A stretch of DNA of 64,000 nucleotides, taken from NCBI RefSeq assembly GCF_949628215.1, contig NW_027441308.1, forward strand, positions 1-64,000, written 5' to 3'. This stretch comes from Phalacrocorax aristotelis. Taxonomy: Eukaryota > Chordata > Aves > Suliformes > Phalacrocoracidae. Positions 19,360 through 31,824 of the stretch are shown piece after piece. The notes beneath the pieces are model-generated. The model made no database searches and was not told the DNA's origin. It saw only the letters and a list, made by a program, of their open reading frames with translations. A program made the position numbers and the translations under genes. Within the stretch, counting starts at the first letter, position 1, and each line of letters opens with the position of its first letter.

Positions 19360-21111
19360 CGCGCTTGCCCTGGTTTGGCAGGGAACGGACCGTCCGTCGC
19401 CTGGCTCCTGGGGCGACGGGCTGCTGGGCAGGGGGGGAGGCCACCAAAGGTGAGGAGCAGGGCACGGGACAGTAGGAAGAGAGAAGAGAAGAGCGGCATC
19501 CGGCTGGACGGGGGCGGGGGGGCGTGTGTGCGTGTAGTGAGAAGGCACGAGGCAGGGAACAGGACGGCCAGAGAAGGACAGGGAGCCTGACGGAGCTGGA
19601 GATAAAAGCAGCAGAGAGAGGGGAAGAGAGGCAGCAGAAAGAGGGAAGAGCAGGACACAGACCAACAAAGAAGGAAGAGGAGCAGGCTGGAGACGCACAA
19701 AGAACCTGGGGCAGGCAGCACGACAGCGAGGGAGGAAAGAAGAATAGGGGCAGGAAGCTGGACCGAGCGCGATGGAGAAAGACAAGATAAGTGACAAGAA
19801 CAGGGCAGAAAGGGAAGAATGAAGCCACGGGGACAGGGAGCCGAGACAGCCAACGACGGAGGGAAGGGGCCGGGGAGGGAACACCACAAAACAAACCACG
19901 GGGCTACGTGGTACAGAGCACGAGAAGGCAGAGAATTAAGAATTAGGGACAGGGAGCCAGAAAAACAACAACAAAACAACACCCAAAACAAAGGGAGATG
20001 GGGAGCAAAAGGAATCGCAATGCGTACAGAAAGGAGAGAGAAACAATTCTAAAAGAGGGTCACGGGGAAGCCAGAGACAGCAAGATGGAGAAAGGACAAA
20101 AGCTACAGGCTACAGGGCAGAGAAGGAAGAATTAATGGATAGACACAGAGAGCTGGGCAGAAAGAGGTGGAGAAAGGCTGATGATCACACGGCCAACAGG
20201 GAAGAGAGAAGAGAGGGAGGAATTTTAAAAACAGGGGCAAGAAGCCAGAGAGAGGGAGAGAGAGGCAACACTAAAATGGGGACAAGCCACAGGGCGGCGA
20301 GGAGGGAACCGATGAATAAGAACAGGAGACCAAAGAGAACACAACGTAGAATGGAAAAAAGGAACAGCGGCCCAACAGGGAAGGAGGAATTAAAGATCAG
20401 GCACCGGGAGGCAGACAGAGACAAACGAAGAAACAAGTGAAAAAAAACAAAAACAAAACCAAAACCACAACAACAGCAATGGGCTACAAAGACAGAGAGA
20501 GAGGGAAGAAATAAAACATAGCAGCAAGGAGCTGGACAGAGAGAGATGAGGACAAACAAATAGCACGGGTCTACGTGACAGAGAACGTGGAATTAGAACA
20601 CGGAGAGAGGGAGCTGGACAGAGAGAGAGGCCGAGAGAAAAATCTAGACGGGCTACAGCGGGCAGAGGCAGGAATTAAAACCTAGGGACAGGGAGCTGGA
20701 CAGAGAGAGACGGAGATCACAGGGAACAGCGGCGGGTGCAGGAAGAACAGGAATTCATGAACAGGGAAAGGGAGCTGGACAGAGAAGAACTCAGAAAGGC
20801 AAAAACAGTAGCAGGGTACAGAGCAGACGAATTAAAAAGCGCGGCGGGAGCGTTGAGGCAGACAGAGAGAGATTAAGAAAAAAGTCACGGGCTACGTGGC
20901 AAAGCAGGAGGAATTCAGAAACGGGGATGGCAACCAAGGGAGAGTGAGCTGGTGAAGGATCACGGGCATTCAAAGTGAGGGACGGGGAGCTGGGAAAAGC
21001 GAGGCAGAGAAAAACAGAATCACAGAGAGAATCAAACAAAGCCAAAAAAGAAGAAACTGAACAACAGGAACAGGTGTAACCAAAGCGATGAAATCAACCA
21101 ACCAGAGACGG
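19360..21111 (+). repeat. Purine-rich ~80-bp repeats (haplotype C), units 4-5
   Basis: Same markers as the preceding haplotype C spacer. The one difference noticed is AACCAAAACCAC against AACCAAAAACAC in the A/C-rich stretch. Confidence 0.88.
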
Positions 21112-21602
21112 TGTTCCATTACGGGAACATGGAGCGTACGAATCAGTGTATCCGTCGATCTGCATTTTAGTCACTAGGCGATCGTTAACGTCAACAGAAC
21201 AACAGACAACGTGCTTCTGTCAGAAAAGGATGACAAAACGCGGTTTCGTGGAGCGGACTGAGAAAACTAGCCAAGGCCGCCAAGATTAAGAGCCAAGAAG
21301 GCAAAAGGCAATTCTGGCAGGGGGAGATCGCGACCACCGACTCACGGACCACCACCGAGCCTGCGCAGTAATTTACATACAGAACGAGCAAGTTTGTACC
21401 GATCAGTAGACAGGACAATAATGAATGCGTATGAATACCTAAAATTTTGATCTACAAATTGTACGGGAAAGGTGTGTGAGGTACGCACGCCAGGAGGAGC
21501 GATCCCCCGTGCGTCTGGCGCCGTGAATAAACAACGCCTGCTCTTTAATACTAAATTGGCGTTGAGGAGTTGTTTCCGATTTTACCGCGTTTTTCGGTAA
21601 CG
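21112..21602 (+). mobile_element. LTR-like segment B, unit 5
   Basis: Carries GAATGCGTATG near 21423, shared only with unit 6. Confidence 0.55.
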
Positions 21603-22543
21603 CAGGGAGTCAGACCAAGAGGGCCAGAGAAAGACAAAATACCTACAGGCTACAGGACAGAGCAGGAGGAATAAAAAAATAAAAATGGAGCCAGAGCCAG
21701 AGCCAGGCAGAGAGAGGCGGAGAAAGAAAAAGTAGCCACAGGCTACAGGACAGAGAGAGGGAGGACTGAAAAGACGGGGAGGCAGGGAGCCACTCAGAGC
21801 GAGATGGAGAAAGAAGGTGCGGGGAGCGCAAAAAAAAAAAAAAAAATTTTTTGCAGCAGGTAAGGAAAGAGAGGGGGCCAGGGGAGAGACAGGGAGGGCC
21901 CAGGATGCACAAGAGAGGCAACGGGGCCCCAGTGGCCCAGGACGCACCGCGACTCTCGCTCTCAGCGCTGCTGGCACAATTTAGCCGTTCAGATGCTTCT
22001 TTCCCCTCCTCTCCTCCCTGCCTCTTCTGCAGCTCCAGACTCTAGGCCGACCTCCACCTAAAGAGGATACGTGGGTGTCTTACCGCTCTTACGAGATGAG
22101 GCTTCCTAGGCACGTAGCCTAGCTCGCTCGTGCCCTACACGCCCGTACCCAACTCCGGGTTACGTGTACAGACCCTGCGGTGCACGTTGGTGGCCTGTCC
22201 CGCTGCGGACTGTGAAGGGGGATCCTTCCTCCCTCACCTGCAGGGACAGGCTCTCTCTTGCCTGCAGCAGGAAGGCAGCTGGCAGCCAGAGCGCCTTCAG
22301 TTTCTTCTGCTTTACCTTTCGTTGGCGTCTCCAGCTTCAGCCGAGGCAGCTCCTGTCCACAGCCGGGAAGGGCTCTGTGTGTCCCTTTTCGCCCCGGCGC
22401 CGTGAGGATGGCAAGGCCGGGCAGAGAGAAGCCACGCAAGCCTGAGACGGCCGCAGTCGACGGCGTCCCCGGGGGAAGGACAGACAACCACGTCCTCAGC
22501 ACGGTCTCTGGGAGAGGGAAAGAAGGAACAGCGACCGTCATTA

Positions 22544-23884
22544 CCGTCGATCGACCCTGACCAAAGCCTCCCCTTGCGCAGGGGCTTCCGGACACAGCGC
22601 CCCTTCCCCGCGCTACTGCTACGGGCCCCTGCGCCGAGGGGGAATCCAGTGCGCTTGAGGGCCGGCTCGCTGCCTTCACGACAGGGCCTGGGGGCGGCCA
22701 AGGGCTACGCAGCACGCTTCAGGGGAGGTGCCGGGGCTGGGGGCAGGCGCACGGGGCAAGGGGGGGCCAGGGGAGGCTGAGCGGGAGCTCCGGCGAGCCG
22801 GGGAGGCGGCCATCATCTGCGCCCTGGGCAGGGGGAAAAGGTCCTCCTCCTTCCCCTCTTCCCTTCTGTCAGCTCCCGGGGAACTCACCGCTTCTCGGGG
22901 AGCGGCCGCACCTGGAAGCCCCCAGAAATCAACACGAATCCAACCCCAAAAATACACCGCGCCTACCGTACGCGGCACGGCCGCCCGGCACCCGAGCGCC
23001 GGAAGACCGCGCCTCCTGCCACGCCCCGGCGAACCACGTGACAGGGCCGGCAGCCACTGCGCCAGGACTACACCTCCCGGCATGCTCTGCGCCACAACGC
23101 GGCCGCCCCGCAGCCGCGCGCCGCAAGGACTACACCTCCCGGCATGCTCTGCGCCACAACACGGCCGCCCCGCAGCCGCGCCCCACAAGGACTACACCTC
23201 CCGGCATGCTCTGCGCCACAACACGGCCGCACGGCCAGTCGCCAGGCGCAACACCACAGCTCCCGGCACGCCGCCAGCCCGCCCTCCCCGCTCTCGGACC
23301 CTGCGGGCCACCGTCCCTCCCGCCGATGCACCCGCAAGCCCCACCGAGCCCTCAGCACAGCCTCGCTCTCCCCACCGCCCGCTCCGACCCGGCGCTGCCC
23401 CGCCGCAGCCCTCCTCGGGGCTTGACCCGGGACGCAGCGCTCCACCACCCAGCCCCCGCTCACCTCCTCCCTCGCTACAGTCGCAGCCCGCTGACGCTCG
23501 GCCACAGCTCCACTCCGCTCCGCCCTCGGCTCACACTGGCCCCCCGGAGCCGGGCACCACCCCTTTTCCAGGGAGGAGCCGGCACCGTCAGCCCCACCGC
23601 CCGCACCTGGGGCTCCTCCATCCAGACCCCGCCCACAGCTGAGGCGCAGCAGCAACGGGGGCCCCCCCTCTCACCCCCACAGTGCACCACCTCCTCCCCT
23701 GGGCTCCATCACAGCCCCTTGCCCCACGCAAAGGCAGCGCAAACGCAGCCCTGAGGGCAAAGGAGAGGGCAGGTGTTTGTGCAGGCGCGCACGTAACAAG
23801 TCCCAGGAGCCATTCGTGGATCAGGGTCCCCAACGCTCCCCTCCTGCCCCAAGGCCACCTCGGCCGCCGTTGCCGCAGCCGCAC
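22544..23884. promoter_or_regulatory. CpG-rich promoter block, unit 5
   Basis: ETS-type site from 22999, E-box from 23035. No difference from the unit 4 block was noticed. Confidence 0.7.
23065..23277 (+). promoter_or_regulatory. ZNF143-type minisatellite, unit 5 (3+1 copies)
   Basis: Conserved copies start at 23067, 23129 and 23191; the diverged copy starts at 23253. Linker variants match unit 4. Confidence 0.8.
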
Positions 23885-24465
23885 GGAGCTGGTGTTGGCT
23901 GGGATAGTGCTCATTTTCTCCACAGTAGCTAGGAAGGGATACGTTTTGGATTTATGCTCAAAACACCGTTAATAATGTAGAGATGTTTTGGTTCTTGCTG
24001 AGCACTGCTTCCACAGTCAGGGCCTCTTCTGGTTCTCTCAGTGCCCCACCAGCAAGTAGGCTGGGAGAGGACACAGCTGGGAAAGCTTTCCCAGCTAACT
24101 GACCAAAGGGATATTCCATACCATTTGACATCATGCTCAGCACACGCAGCTGGGGGAAGAAGGGGGAGTCCTTGGGGGGGGGGGGGGGGGGGGCTACGGC
24201 ACTTGTCTCCCTAAGTAACCGTTACACATGACAGAGCCCTGCTTTCCCAGGGGTGGCTCAACACCTGCCCGCCGAAAAGCAGGAGTGAATTAATTCCTTG
24301 CTTTGCTTCCACGCACAGCTTTTGCTTTACCTATTAAACAGTCTTGATCTCAACCCATGATTTTTCTCACTCTTACCCTTCCAGCTCTCTCCCCCAGCCC
24401 ACTGAGGGTGGAGCGAGCAAGCAGCTCCCTGGTGCAGAGTTGCCAGCTGGGGCTAAGCCACGGCA
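23885..24465 (+). mobile_element. Solo LTR A, unit 5
   Basis: Poly-G run of 20 at 24174-24193. Private G-to-C change in AAAAGCAGGAG near 24280. ATTAAA is intact. Confidence 0.72.
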
Positions 24466-26220
24466 CGCGCTTGCCCTGGTTTGGCAGGGAACGGACCGTC
24501 CGTCGCCTGGCTCCTGGGGCGACGGGCTGCTGGGCAGAGGGGGAGGCCACCAAAGGTGAGGAGCAAGGCACAGGACAGTAGGAAGAGAGAAGAGAAGAGC
24601 GGCATCCGGCTGGACGGGGCGGGGGGGACGTGCGTGCATGTAGTGAGAAGGCACGAGGCAGGGAACAGGACGGCCAGAGAAGGACAGGGAGCCTGACGGA
24701 GCTGGAGATAAAAGCAGCAGAGAGAGGGGAAGAGAGGCAGCAGAAAGAGGGAAGAGCAGGACACAGACCAACAAAGAAGGAAGAGGAGCAGGCTGGAGAC
24801 GCACAAAGAACCTGGGGCAGGCAGCACGACAGCGAGGGAGGAAAGAAGAATAGGGGCAGGAAGCTGGACCGAGCGCGATGGAGAAAGACAAGATAAGCGA
24901 CAAGAACAGGGCAGAAAGGGAAGAATGAAGCCACGGGGACAGGGAGCCGAGACAGCCAACGACGGAGGGAAGGGGCCGGGGAGGGAACACCACAAAACAA
25001 ACCACGGGGCTACGTGGTACAGAGCACGAGAAGGCAGAGAATTAAGAATTAGGGACAGGGAGCCAGAAAAACAACAACAAAACAACACCCAAAACAAAGG
25101 GAGATGGGGAGCAAAAGGAATCGCAATGCGTACAGAAAGGAGAGAGAAACAATTCTAAAAGAGGGTCACGGGGAAGCCAGAGACAGCAAGATGGAGAAAG
25201 GACAAAAGCTACAGGCTACAGGGCAGAGAGGGAAGAATTAATGGATAGACACAGAGAGCTGGGCAGAAAGAGGTGGAGAAAGGCTGAAGATCACAAGGCC
25301 GACAGGGAAGAGAGAAGAGAGGGAGGAATTTTAAAAACAGGGGCAAGAAGCCAGAGAGAGGGAGAGGGAGGCAACACTAAAATGGGGACAAGCCACAGGG
25401 CGGCGAGGAGGGAACCGATGAATAAGAACAGGAGACCAAAGAGAACACAACGTAGAATGGAAAAAAGGAACAGCGGCCCAACAGGGAAGGAGGAATTAAA
25501 GATCAGGCACCGGGAGGCAGACAGAGGCAAATGAAGAAACAAGTGGGGGAAAAAAAAAAAAACAAAAACCACAACAACAGCAATGGGCTACAAAGACAGA
25601 CAGAGAGGGAAGAAATAAAACATAGCAGCAAGGAGCTGGACAGAGAGAGATGAGGACAAACAAATAGCACGGGTCTACGTGACAGAGAACGTGGAATTAG
25701 AACACGGAGAGAGGGAGCTGGACAGAGAGAGAGGCCGAGAGAAAAATCTAGACGGGCTACAGCGGGCAGAGGCAGGAATTAAAACCTAGGGACAGGGAGC
25801 TGGACAGAGAGAGACGGAGGTCACAGGGAACAGCGGCAGGTGCAGGAAGAACAGGAATTCATGAATAGGGAAAGGGAGCTGGACAGAGAAGAACTCAGAA
25901 AGGCAAGAACAGTAGCAGGGTACAGAGCAGAGCAGACGAATTAAAAAGCGCGGCGGGAGCGTTGAGGCAGACAGAGAGAGATTAAGAAAAAAGTCACGGG
26001 CTACGTGGCAAAGCAGGAGGAATTCAGAAACGGGGATGGCAACCAAGGGAGAGTGAGCTGGTGAAGGATCACGGGCATTCAAAGTGAGGGACGGGGAGCT
26101 GGGAAAAGCGAGGCAGAGAAAAACAGAATCACAGAGAGAATCAAACAAAGCCAAAAAAGAAGAAACTGAACAACAGGAACAGGTGTAACCAAAGCGATGA
26201 AATCAACCAACCAGAGACGG
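24466..26220 (+). repeat. Purine-rich ~80-bp repeats (haplotype B), units 5-6
   Basis: Haplotype B throughout, with ATAAGCGACAAG near 24894 rather than the ATAAGTGACAAG of unit 2. Confidence 0.88.
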
Positions 26221-26711
26221 TGTTCCATTACGGGAACATGGAGCGTACGAATCAGTGTATCCGTCGATCTGCATTTTAGTCACTAGGCGATCGTTAACGT
26301 CAACAGAACAACAGACAACGTGCTTCTGTCAGAAAAGGATGACAAAACGCGGTTTCGTGGAGCGGACTGAGAAAACTAGCCAAGGCCGCCAAGATTAAGA
26401 GCCAAGAAGGCAAAAGGCAATTCTGGCAGGGGGAGATCGCGACCACCGACTCACGGACCACCACCGAGCCTGCGCAGTAATTTACATACAGAACGAGCAA
26501 GTTTGTACCGATCAGTAGACAGGACAATAATGAATGCGTATGAATACCTAAAATTTTGATCTACAAATTGTACGGGAAAGGTGTGTGAGGTACGCACGCC
26601 AGGAGGAGCGATCCCCCGTGCGTCTGGCGCCGTGAATAAACAACGCCTGCTCTTTAATACTAAATTGGCGTTGAGGAGTTGTTTCCGATTTTACCGCGTT
26701 TTTCGGTAACG
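26221..26711 (+). mobile_element. LTR-like segment B, unit 6
   Basis: Carries GAATGCGTATG near 26532. Confidence 0.55.
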
Positions 26712-27651
26712 CAGGGAGTCAGACCAAGAGGGCCAGAGAAAGACAAAATACCTACAGGCTACAGGACAGAGCAGGAGGAATAAAAAAATAAAAATGGAGC
26801 CAGAGCCAGAGCCAGGCAGAGAGAGGCGGAGAAAGAAAAAGTAGCCACAGGCTACAGGACAGAGAGAGGGAGGACTGAAAAGACGGGGAGGCAGGGAGCC
26901 ACTCAGAGCGAGATGGAGAAAGAAGGTGCGGGGAGCGCAAAAAAAAAAAAAAAATTTTTTGCAGCAGGTAAGGAAAGAGAGGGGGCCAGGGGAGAGACAG
27001 GGAGGGCCCAGGATGCACAAGAGAGGCAACGGGGCCCCAGTGGCCCAGGACGCACCGCGACTCTCGCTCTCAGCGCTGCTGGCACAATTTAGCCGTTCAG
27101 ATGCTTCTTTCCCCTCCTCTCCTCCCTGCCTCTTCTGCAGCTCCAGACTCTAGGCCGACCTCCACCTAAAGAGGATACGTGGGTGTCTTACCGCTCTTAC
27201 GAGATGAGGCTTCCTAGGCACGTAGCCTAGCTCGCTCGTGCCCTACACGCCCGTACCCAACTCCGGGTTACGTGTACAGACCCTGCGGTGCACGTTGGTG
27301 GCCTGTCCCGCTGCGGACTGTGAAGGGGGATCCTTCCTCCCTCACCTGCAGGGACAGGCTCTCTCTTGCCTGCAGCAGGAAGGCAGCTGGCAGCCAGAGC
27401 GCCTTCAGTTTCTTCTGCTTTACCTTTCGTTGGCGTCTCCAGCTTCAGCCGAGGCAGCTCCTGTCCACAGCCGGGAAGGGCTCTGTGTGTCCCTTTTCGC
27501 CCCGGCGCCGTGAGGATGGCAAGGCCGGGCAGAGAGAAGCCACGCAAGCCTGAGACGGCCGCAGTCGACGGCGTCCCCGGGGGAAGGACAGACAACCACG
27601 TCCTCAGCACGGTCTCTGGGAGAGGGAAAGAAGGAACAGCGACCGTCATTA

Positions 27652-28992
27652 CCGTCGATCGACCCTGACCAAAGCCTCCCCTTGCGCAGGGGCTTCCGGA
27701 CACAGCGCCCCTTCCCCGCGCTACTGCTACGGGCCCCTGCGCCGAGGGGGAATCCAGTGCGCTTGAGGGCCGGCTCGCTGCCTTCACGACAGGGCCTGGG
27801 GGCGGCCAAGGGCTACGCAGCACGCTTCAGGGGAGGTGCCGGGGCTGGGGGCAGGCGCACGGGGCAAGGGGGGGCCAGGGGAGGCTGAGCGGGAGCTCCG
27901 GCGAGCCGGGGAGGCGGCCATCATCTGCGCCCTGGGCAGGGGGAAAAGGTCCTCCTCCTTCCCCTCTTCCCTTCTGTCAGCTCCCGGGGAACTCACCGCT
28001 TCTCGGGGAGCGGCCGCACCTGGAAGCCCCCAGAAATCAACACGAATCCAACCCCAAAAATACACCGCGCCTACCGTACGCGGCACGGCCGCCCGGCACC
28101 CGAGCGCCGGAAGACCGCGCCTCCTGCCACGCCCCGGCGAACCACGTGACAGGGCCGGCAGCCACTGCGCCAGGACTACACCTCCCGGCATGCTCTGCGC
28201 CACAACGCGGCCGCCCCGCAGCCGCGCGCCGCAAGGACTACACCTCCCGGCATGCTCTGCGCCACAACACGGCCGCCCCGCAGCCGCGCCCCACAAGGAC
28301 TACACCTCCCGGCATGCTCTGCGCCACAACACGGCCGCACGGCCAGTCGCCAGGCGCAACACCACAGCTCCCGGCACGCCGCCAGCCCGCCCTCCCCGCT
28401 CTCGGACCCTGCGGGCCACCGTCCCTCCCGCCGATGCACCCGCAAGCCCCACCGAGCCCTCAGCACAGCCTCGCTCTCCCCACCGCCCGCTCCGACCCGG
28501 CGCTGCCCCGCCGCAGCCCTCCTCGGGGCTTGACCCGGGACGCAGCGCTCCACCACCCAGCCCCCGCTCACCTCCTCCCTCGCTACAGTCGCAGCCCGCT
28601 GACGCTCGGCCACAGCTCCACTCCGCTCCGCCCTCGGCTCACACTGGCCCCCCGGAGCCGGGCACCACCCCTTTTCCAGGGAGGAGCCGGCACCGTCAGC
28701 CCCACCGCCCGCACCTGGGGCTCCTCCATCCAGACCCCGCCCACAGCTGAGGCGCAGCAGCAACGGGGGCCCCCCCTCTCACCCCCACAGTGCACCACCT
28801 CCTCCCCTGGGCTCCATCACAGCCCCTTGCCCCACGCAAAGGCAGCGCAAACGCAGCCCTGAGGGCAAAGGAGAGGGCAGGTGTTTGTGCAGGCGCGCAC
28901 GTAACAAGTCCCAGGAGCCATTCGTGGATCAGGGTCCCCAACGCTCCCCTCCTGCCCCAAGGCCACCTCGGCCGCCGTTGCCGCAGCCGCAC
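27652..28992. promoter_or_regulatory. CpG-rich promoter block, unit 6
   Basis: ETS-type site from 28107, E-box from 28143. Confidence 0.7.
28173..28385 (+). promoter_or_regulatory. ZNF143-type minisatellite, unit 6 (3+1 copies)
   Basis: Conserved copies start at 28175, 28237 and 28299; the diverged copy starts at 28361. Confidence 0.8.
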
Positions 28993-29581
28993 GGAGCTGG
29001 TGTTGGCTGGGATAGTGCTCATTTTCTCCACAGTAGCTAGGAAGGGATACGTTTTGGATTTATGCTCAAAACACCGTTAATAATGTAGAGATGTTTTGGT
29101 TCTTGCTGAGCACTGCTTCCACAGTCAGGGCCTCTTCTGGTTCTCTCAGTGCCCCACCAGCAAGTAGGCTGGGAGAGGACACAGCTGGGAAAGCTTTCCC
29201 AGCTAACTGACCAAAGGGATATTCCATACCATTTGACATCATGCTCAGCACACGCAGCTGGGGGAAGAAGGGGGAGTCCTTGGGGGGGGGGGGGGGGGGG
29301 GGGGGGGGGCTACGGCACTTGTCTCCCTAAGTAACCGTTACACATGACAGAGCCCTGCTTTCCCAGGGGTGGCTCAACACCTGCCCGCCGAAAAGGAGGA
29401 GTGAATTAATTCCTTGCTTTGCTTCCACGCACAGCTTTTGCTTTACCTATTAAACAGTCTTGATCTCAACCCATGATTTTTCTCACTCTTACCCTTCCAG
29501 CTCTCTCCCCCAGCCCACTGAGGGTGGAGCGAGCAAGCAGCTCCCTGGTGCAGAGTTGCCAGCTGGGGCTAAGCCACGGCA
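28993..29581 (+). mobile_element. Solo LTR A, unit 6 (28-base poly-G)
   Basis: The poly-G run spans 29282-29309, the longest in the window, and explains why this LTR is about 8 bp longer than its sisters. Confidence 0.72.
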
Positions 29582-31336
29582 CGCGCTTGCCCTGGTTTGG
29601 CAGGGAACGGACCGTCCGTCGCCTGGCTCCTGGGGCGACGGGCTGCTGGGCAGAGGGGGAGGCCACCAAAGGTGAGGAGCAAGGCACAGGACAGTAGGAA
29701 GAGAGAAGAGAAGAGCGGCATCCGGCTGGACGGGGCGGGGGGGACGTGCGTGCATGTAGTGAGAAGGCACGAGGCAGGGAACAGGACGGCCAGAGAAGGA
29801 CAGGGAGCCTGACGGAGCTGGAGATAAAAGCAGCAGAGAGAGGGGAAGAGAGGCAGCAGAAAGAGGGAAGAGCAGGACACAGACCAACAAAGAAGGAAGA
29901 GGAGCAGGCTGGAGACGCACAAAGAACCTGGGGCAGGCAGCACGACAGCGAGGGAGGAAAGAAGAATAGGGGCAGGAAGCTGGACCGAGCGCGATGGAGA
30001 AAGACAAGATAAGCGACAAGAACAGGGCAGAAAGGGAAGAATGAAGCCACGGGGACAGGGAGCCGAGACAGCCAACGACGGAGGGAAGGGGCCGGGGAGG
30101 GAACACCACAAAACAAACCACGGGGCTACGTGGTACAGAGCACGAGAAGGCAGAGAATTAAGAATTAGGGACAGGGAGCCAGAAAAACAACAACAAAACA
30201 ACACCCAAAACAAAGGGAGATGGGGAGCAAAAGGAATCGCAATGCGTACAGAAAGGAGAGAGAAACAATTCTAAAAGAGGGTCACGGGGAAGCCAGAGAC
30301 AGCAAGATGGAGAAAGGACAAAAGCTACAGGCTACAGGGCAGAGAGGGAAGAATTAATGGATAGACACAGAGAGCTGGGCAGAAAGAGGTGGAGAAAGGC
30401 TGAAGATCACACGGCCAACAGGGAAGAGAGAAGAGAGGGAGGAATTTTAAAAACAGGGGCAAGAAGCCAGAGAGAGGGAGAGGGAGGCAACACTAAAATG
30501 GGGACAAGCCACAGGGCGGCGAGGAGGGAACCGATGAATAAGAACAGGAGACCAAAGAGAACACAACGTAGAATGGAAAAAAGGAACAGCGGCCCAACAG
30601 GGAAGGAGGAATTAAAGATCAGGCACCGGGAGGCAGACAGAGGCAAATGAAGAAACAAGTGGGGGAAAAAAAAAAAAACAAAAACCACAACAACAGCAAT
30701 GGGCTACAAAGACAGACAGAGAGGGAAGAAATAAAACATAGCAGCAAGGAGCTGGACAGAGAGAGATGAGGACAAACAAATAGCACGGGTCTACGTGACA
30801 GAGAACGTGGAATTAGAACACGGAGAGAGGGAGCTGGACAGAGAGAGAGGCCGAGAGAAAAATCTAGACGGGCTACAGCGGGCAGAGGCAGGAATTAAAA
30901 CCTAGGGACAGGGAGCTGGACAGAGAGAGACGGAGGTCACAGGGAACAGCGGCAGGTGCAGGAAGAACAGGAATTCATGAATAGGGAAAGGGAGCTGGAC
31001 AGAGAAGAACTCAGAAAGGCAAGAACAGTAGCAGGGTACAGAGCAGAGCAGACGAATTAAAAAGCGCGGCGGGAGCGTTGAGGCAGACAGAGAGAGATTA
31101 AGAAAAAAGTCACGGGCTACGTGGCAAAGCAGGAGGAATTCAGAAACGGGGATGGCAACCAAGGGAGAGTGAGCTGGTGAAGGATCACGGGCATTCAAAG
31201 TGAGGGACGGGGAGCTGGGAAAAGCGAGGCAGAGAAAAACAGAATCACAGAGAGAATCAAACAAAGCAAAAAAGAAGAAACTGAACAACAGGAACAGGTG
31301 TAACCAAAGCGATGAAATCAAACCAACCAGAGACGG
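29582..31336 (+). repeat. Purine-rich ~80-bp repeats (B-to-A recombinant), units 6-7
   Basis: Haplotype B markers up to TGAAG (30401-30405), haplotype A markers from ACGGCCAAC (30411) onward. The last 80 bp have the one-base indels typical of the unit 7 cluster (AAAGCAAAAAAG near 31264, ATCAAACCAACC near 31318). Confidence 0.88.
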
Positions 31337-31824
31337 TGTTCCATTACGGGAACATGGAGCGTACGAATCAGTGTATCTGTCGATCTGCATTTTAGTCACT
31401 AGGCGATCGTTAACGTCAACAGAACAACAGACAACGTGCTTCTGTCAGAAAAGGATGACAAAACGCGGTTCGTGGAGCGGACTGAGAAAACTAGCCAAGG
31501 CCGCCAAGATTAAGAGCCAAGAAGGCAAAAGGCAATTCTGGCAGGGGGAGATCGCGACCACCGACTCACGGACCACCACCGAGCCTGCGCAGTAATTTAC
31601 ATACAGAACGAGCAAGTTTGTACCGATCAGTAGACAGGACAATAATGAATGTGTATGAATACCTAAAATTTTGATCTACAAATTGTACGGAAAGGTGTGT
31701 GAGGTACGCACGCCAGGAGGAGCGATCCCCCGTGCGTCTGGCGCCGTGAATAACAACGCCTGCTCTTTAATACTAAATTGGCGTTGAGGAGTTGTTTCCG
31801 ATTTTACCGCGTTTTTCGGTAACG
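31337..31824 (+). mobile_element. LTR-like segment B, unit 7 (three 1-bp losses)
   Basis: It is 3 bp shorter than its sisters: one T lost in CGGTTCGTGG, one G lost in TACGGAAAGG and one A lost in GAATAACAACG. The last loss breaks the AATAAA signal (near 31748). These fit the wider error-like cluster in this unit. Confidence 0.55.

Larger units (their letters stand above)
15398..20503 (+). repeat. Macrosatellite unit 4 (5106 bp, 3 ZNF143-type copies)
   Basis: Middle-class unit. Its first part carries a 5-bp deletion (one AGCAG of a doublet, near 15712) shared only with the start of unit 5. Its LTR A and following spacer are haplotype C, nearly identical to unit 3, which suggests that one period was duplicated locally. 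The poly-G run is 20 long. Mixed exon-like stretch at about 16831-17437. Confidence 0.97.
20504..25607 (+). repeat. Macrosatellite unit 5 (5104 bp, 3 ZNF143-type copies)
   Basis: It begins with haplotype C sequence (5-bp deletion near 20818) and ends with haplotype B, so the change of haplotype falls inside this unit. The variant GAATGCGTATG near 21423 is shared only with unit 6. LTR A has a private change, AAAAGCAGGAG, near 24276. The poly-G run is 20 long. Confidence 0.97.
25608..30723 (+). repeat. Macrosatellite unit 6 (5116 bp, 3 ZNF143-type copies, longest poly-G)
   Basis: The extra length compared with other three-copy units is largely explained by a 28-base poly-G run (29282-29309). 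The spacer begins as haplotype B and switches to haplotype A between 30404 and 30412, a visible recombination or gene-conversion junction. Confidence 0.97.
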
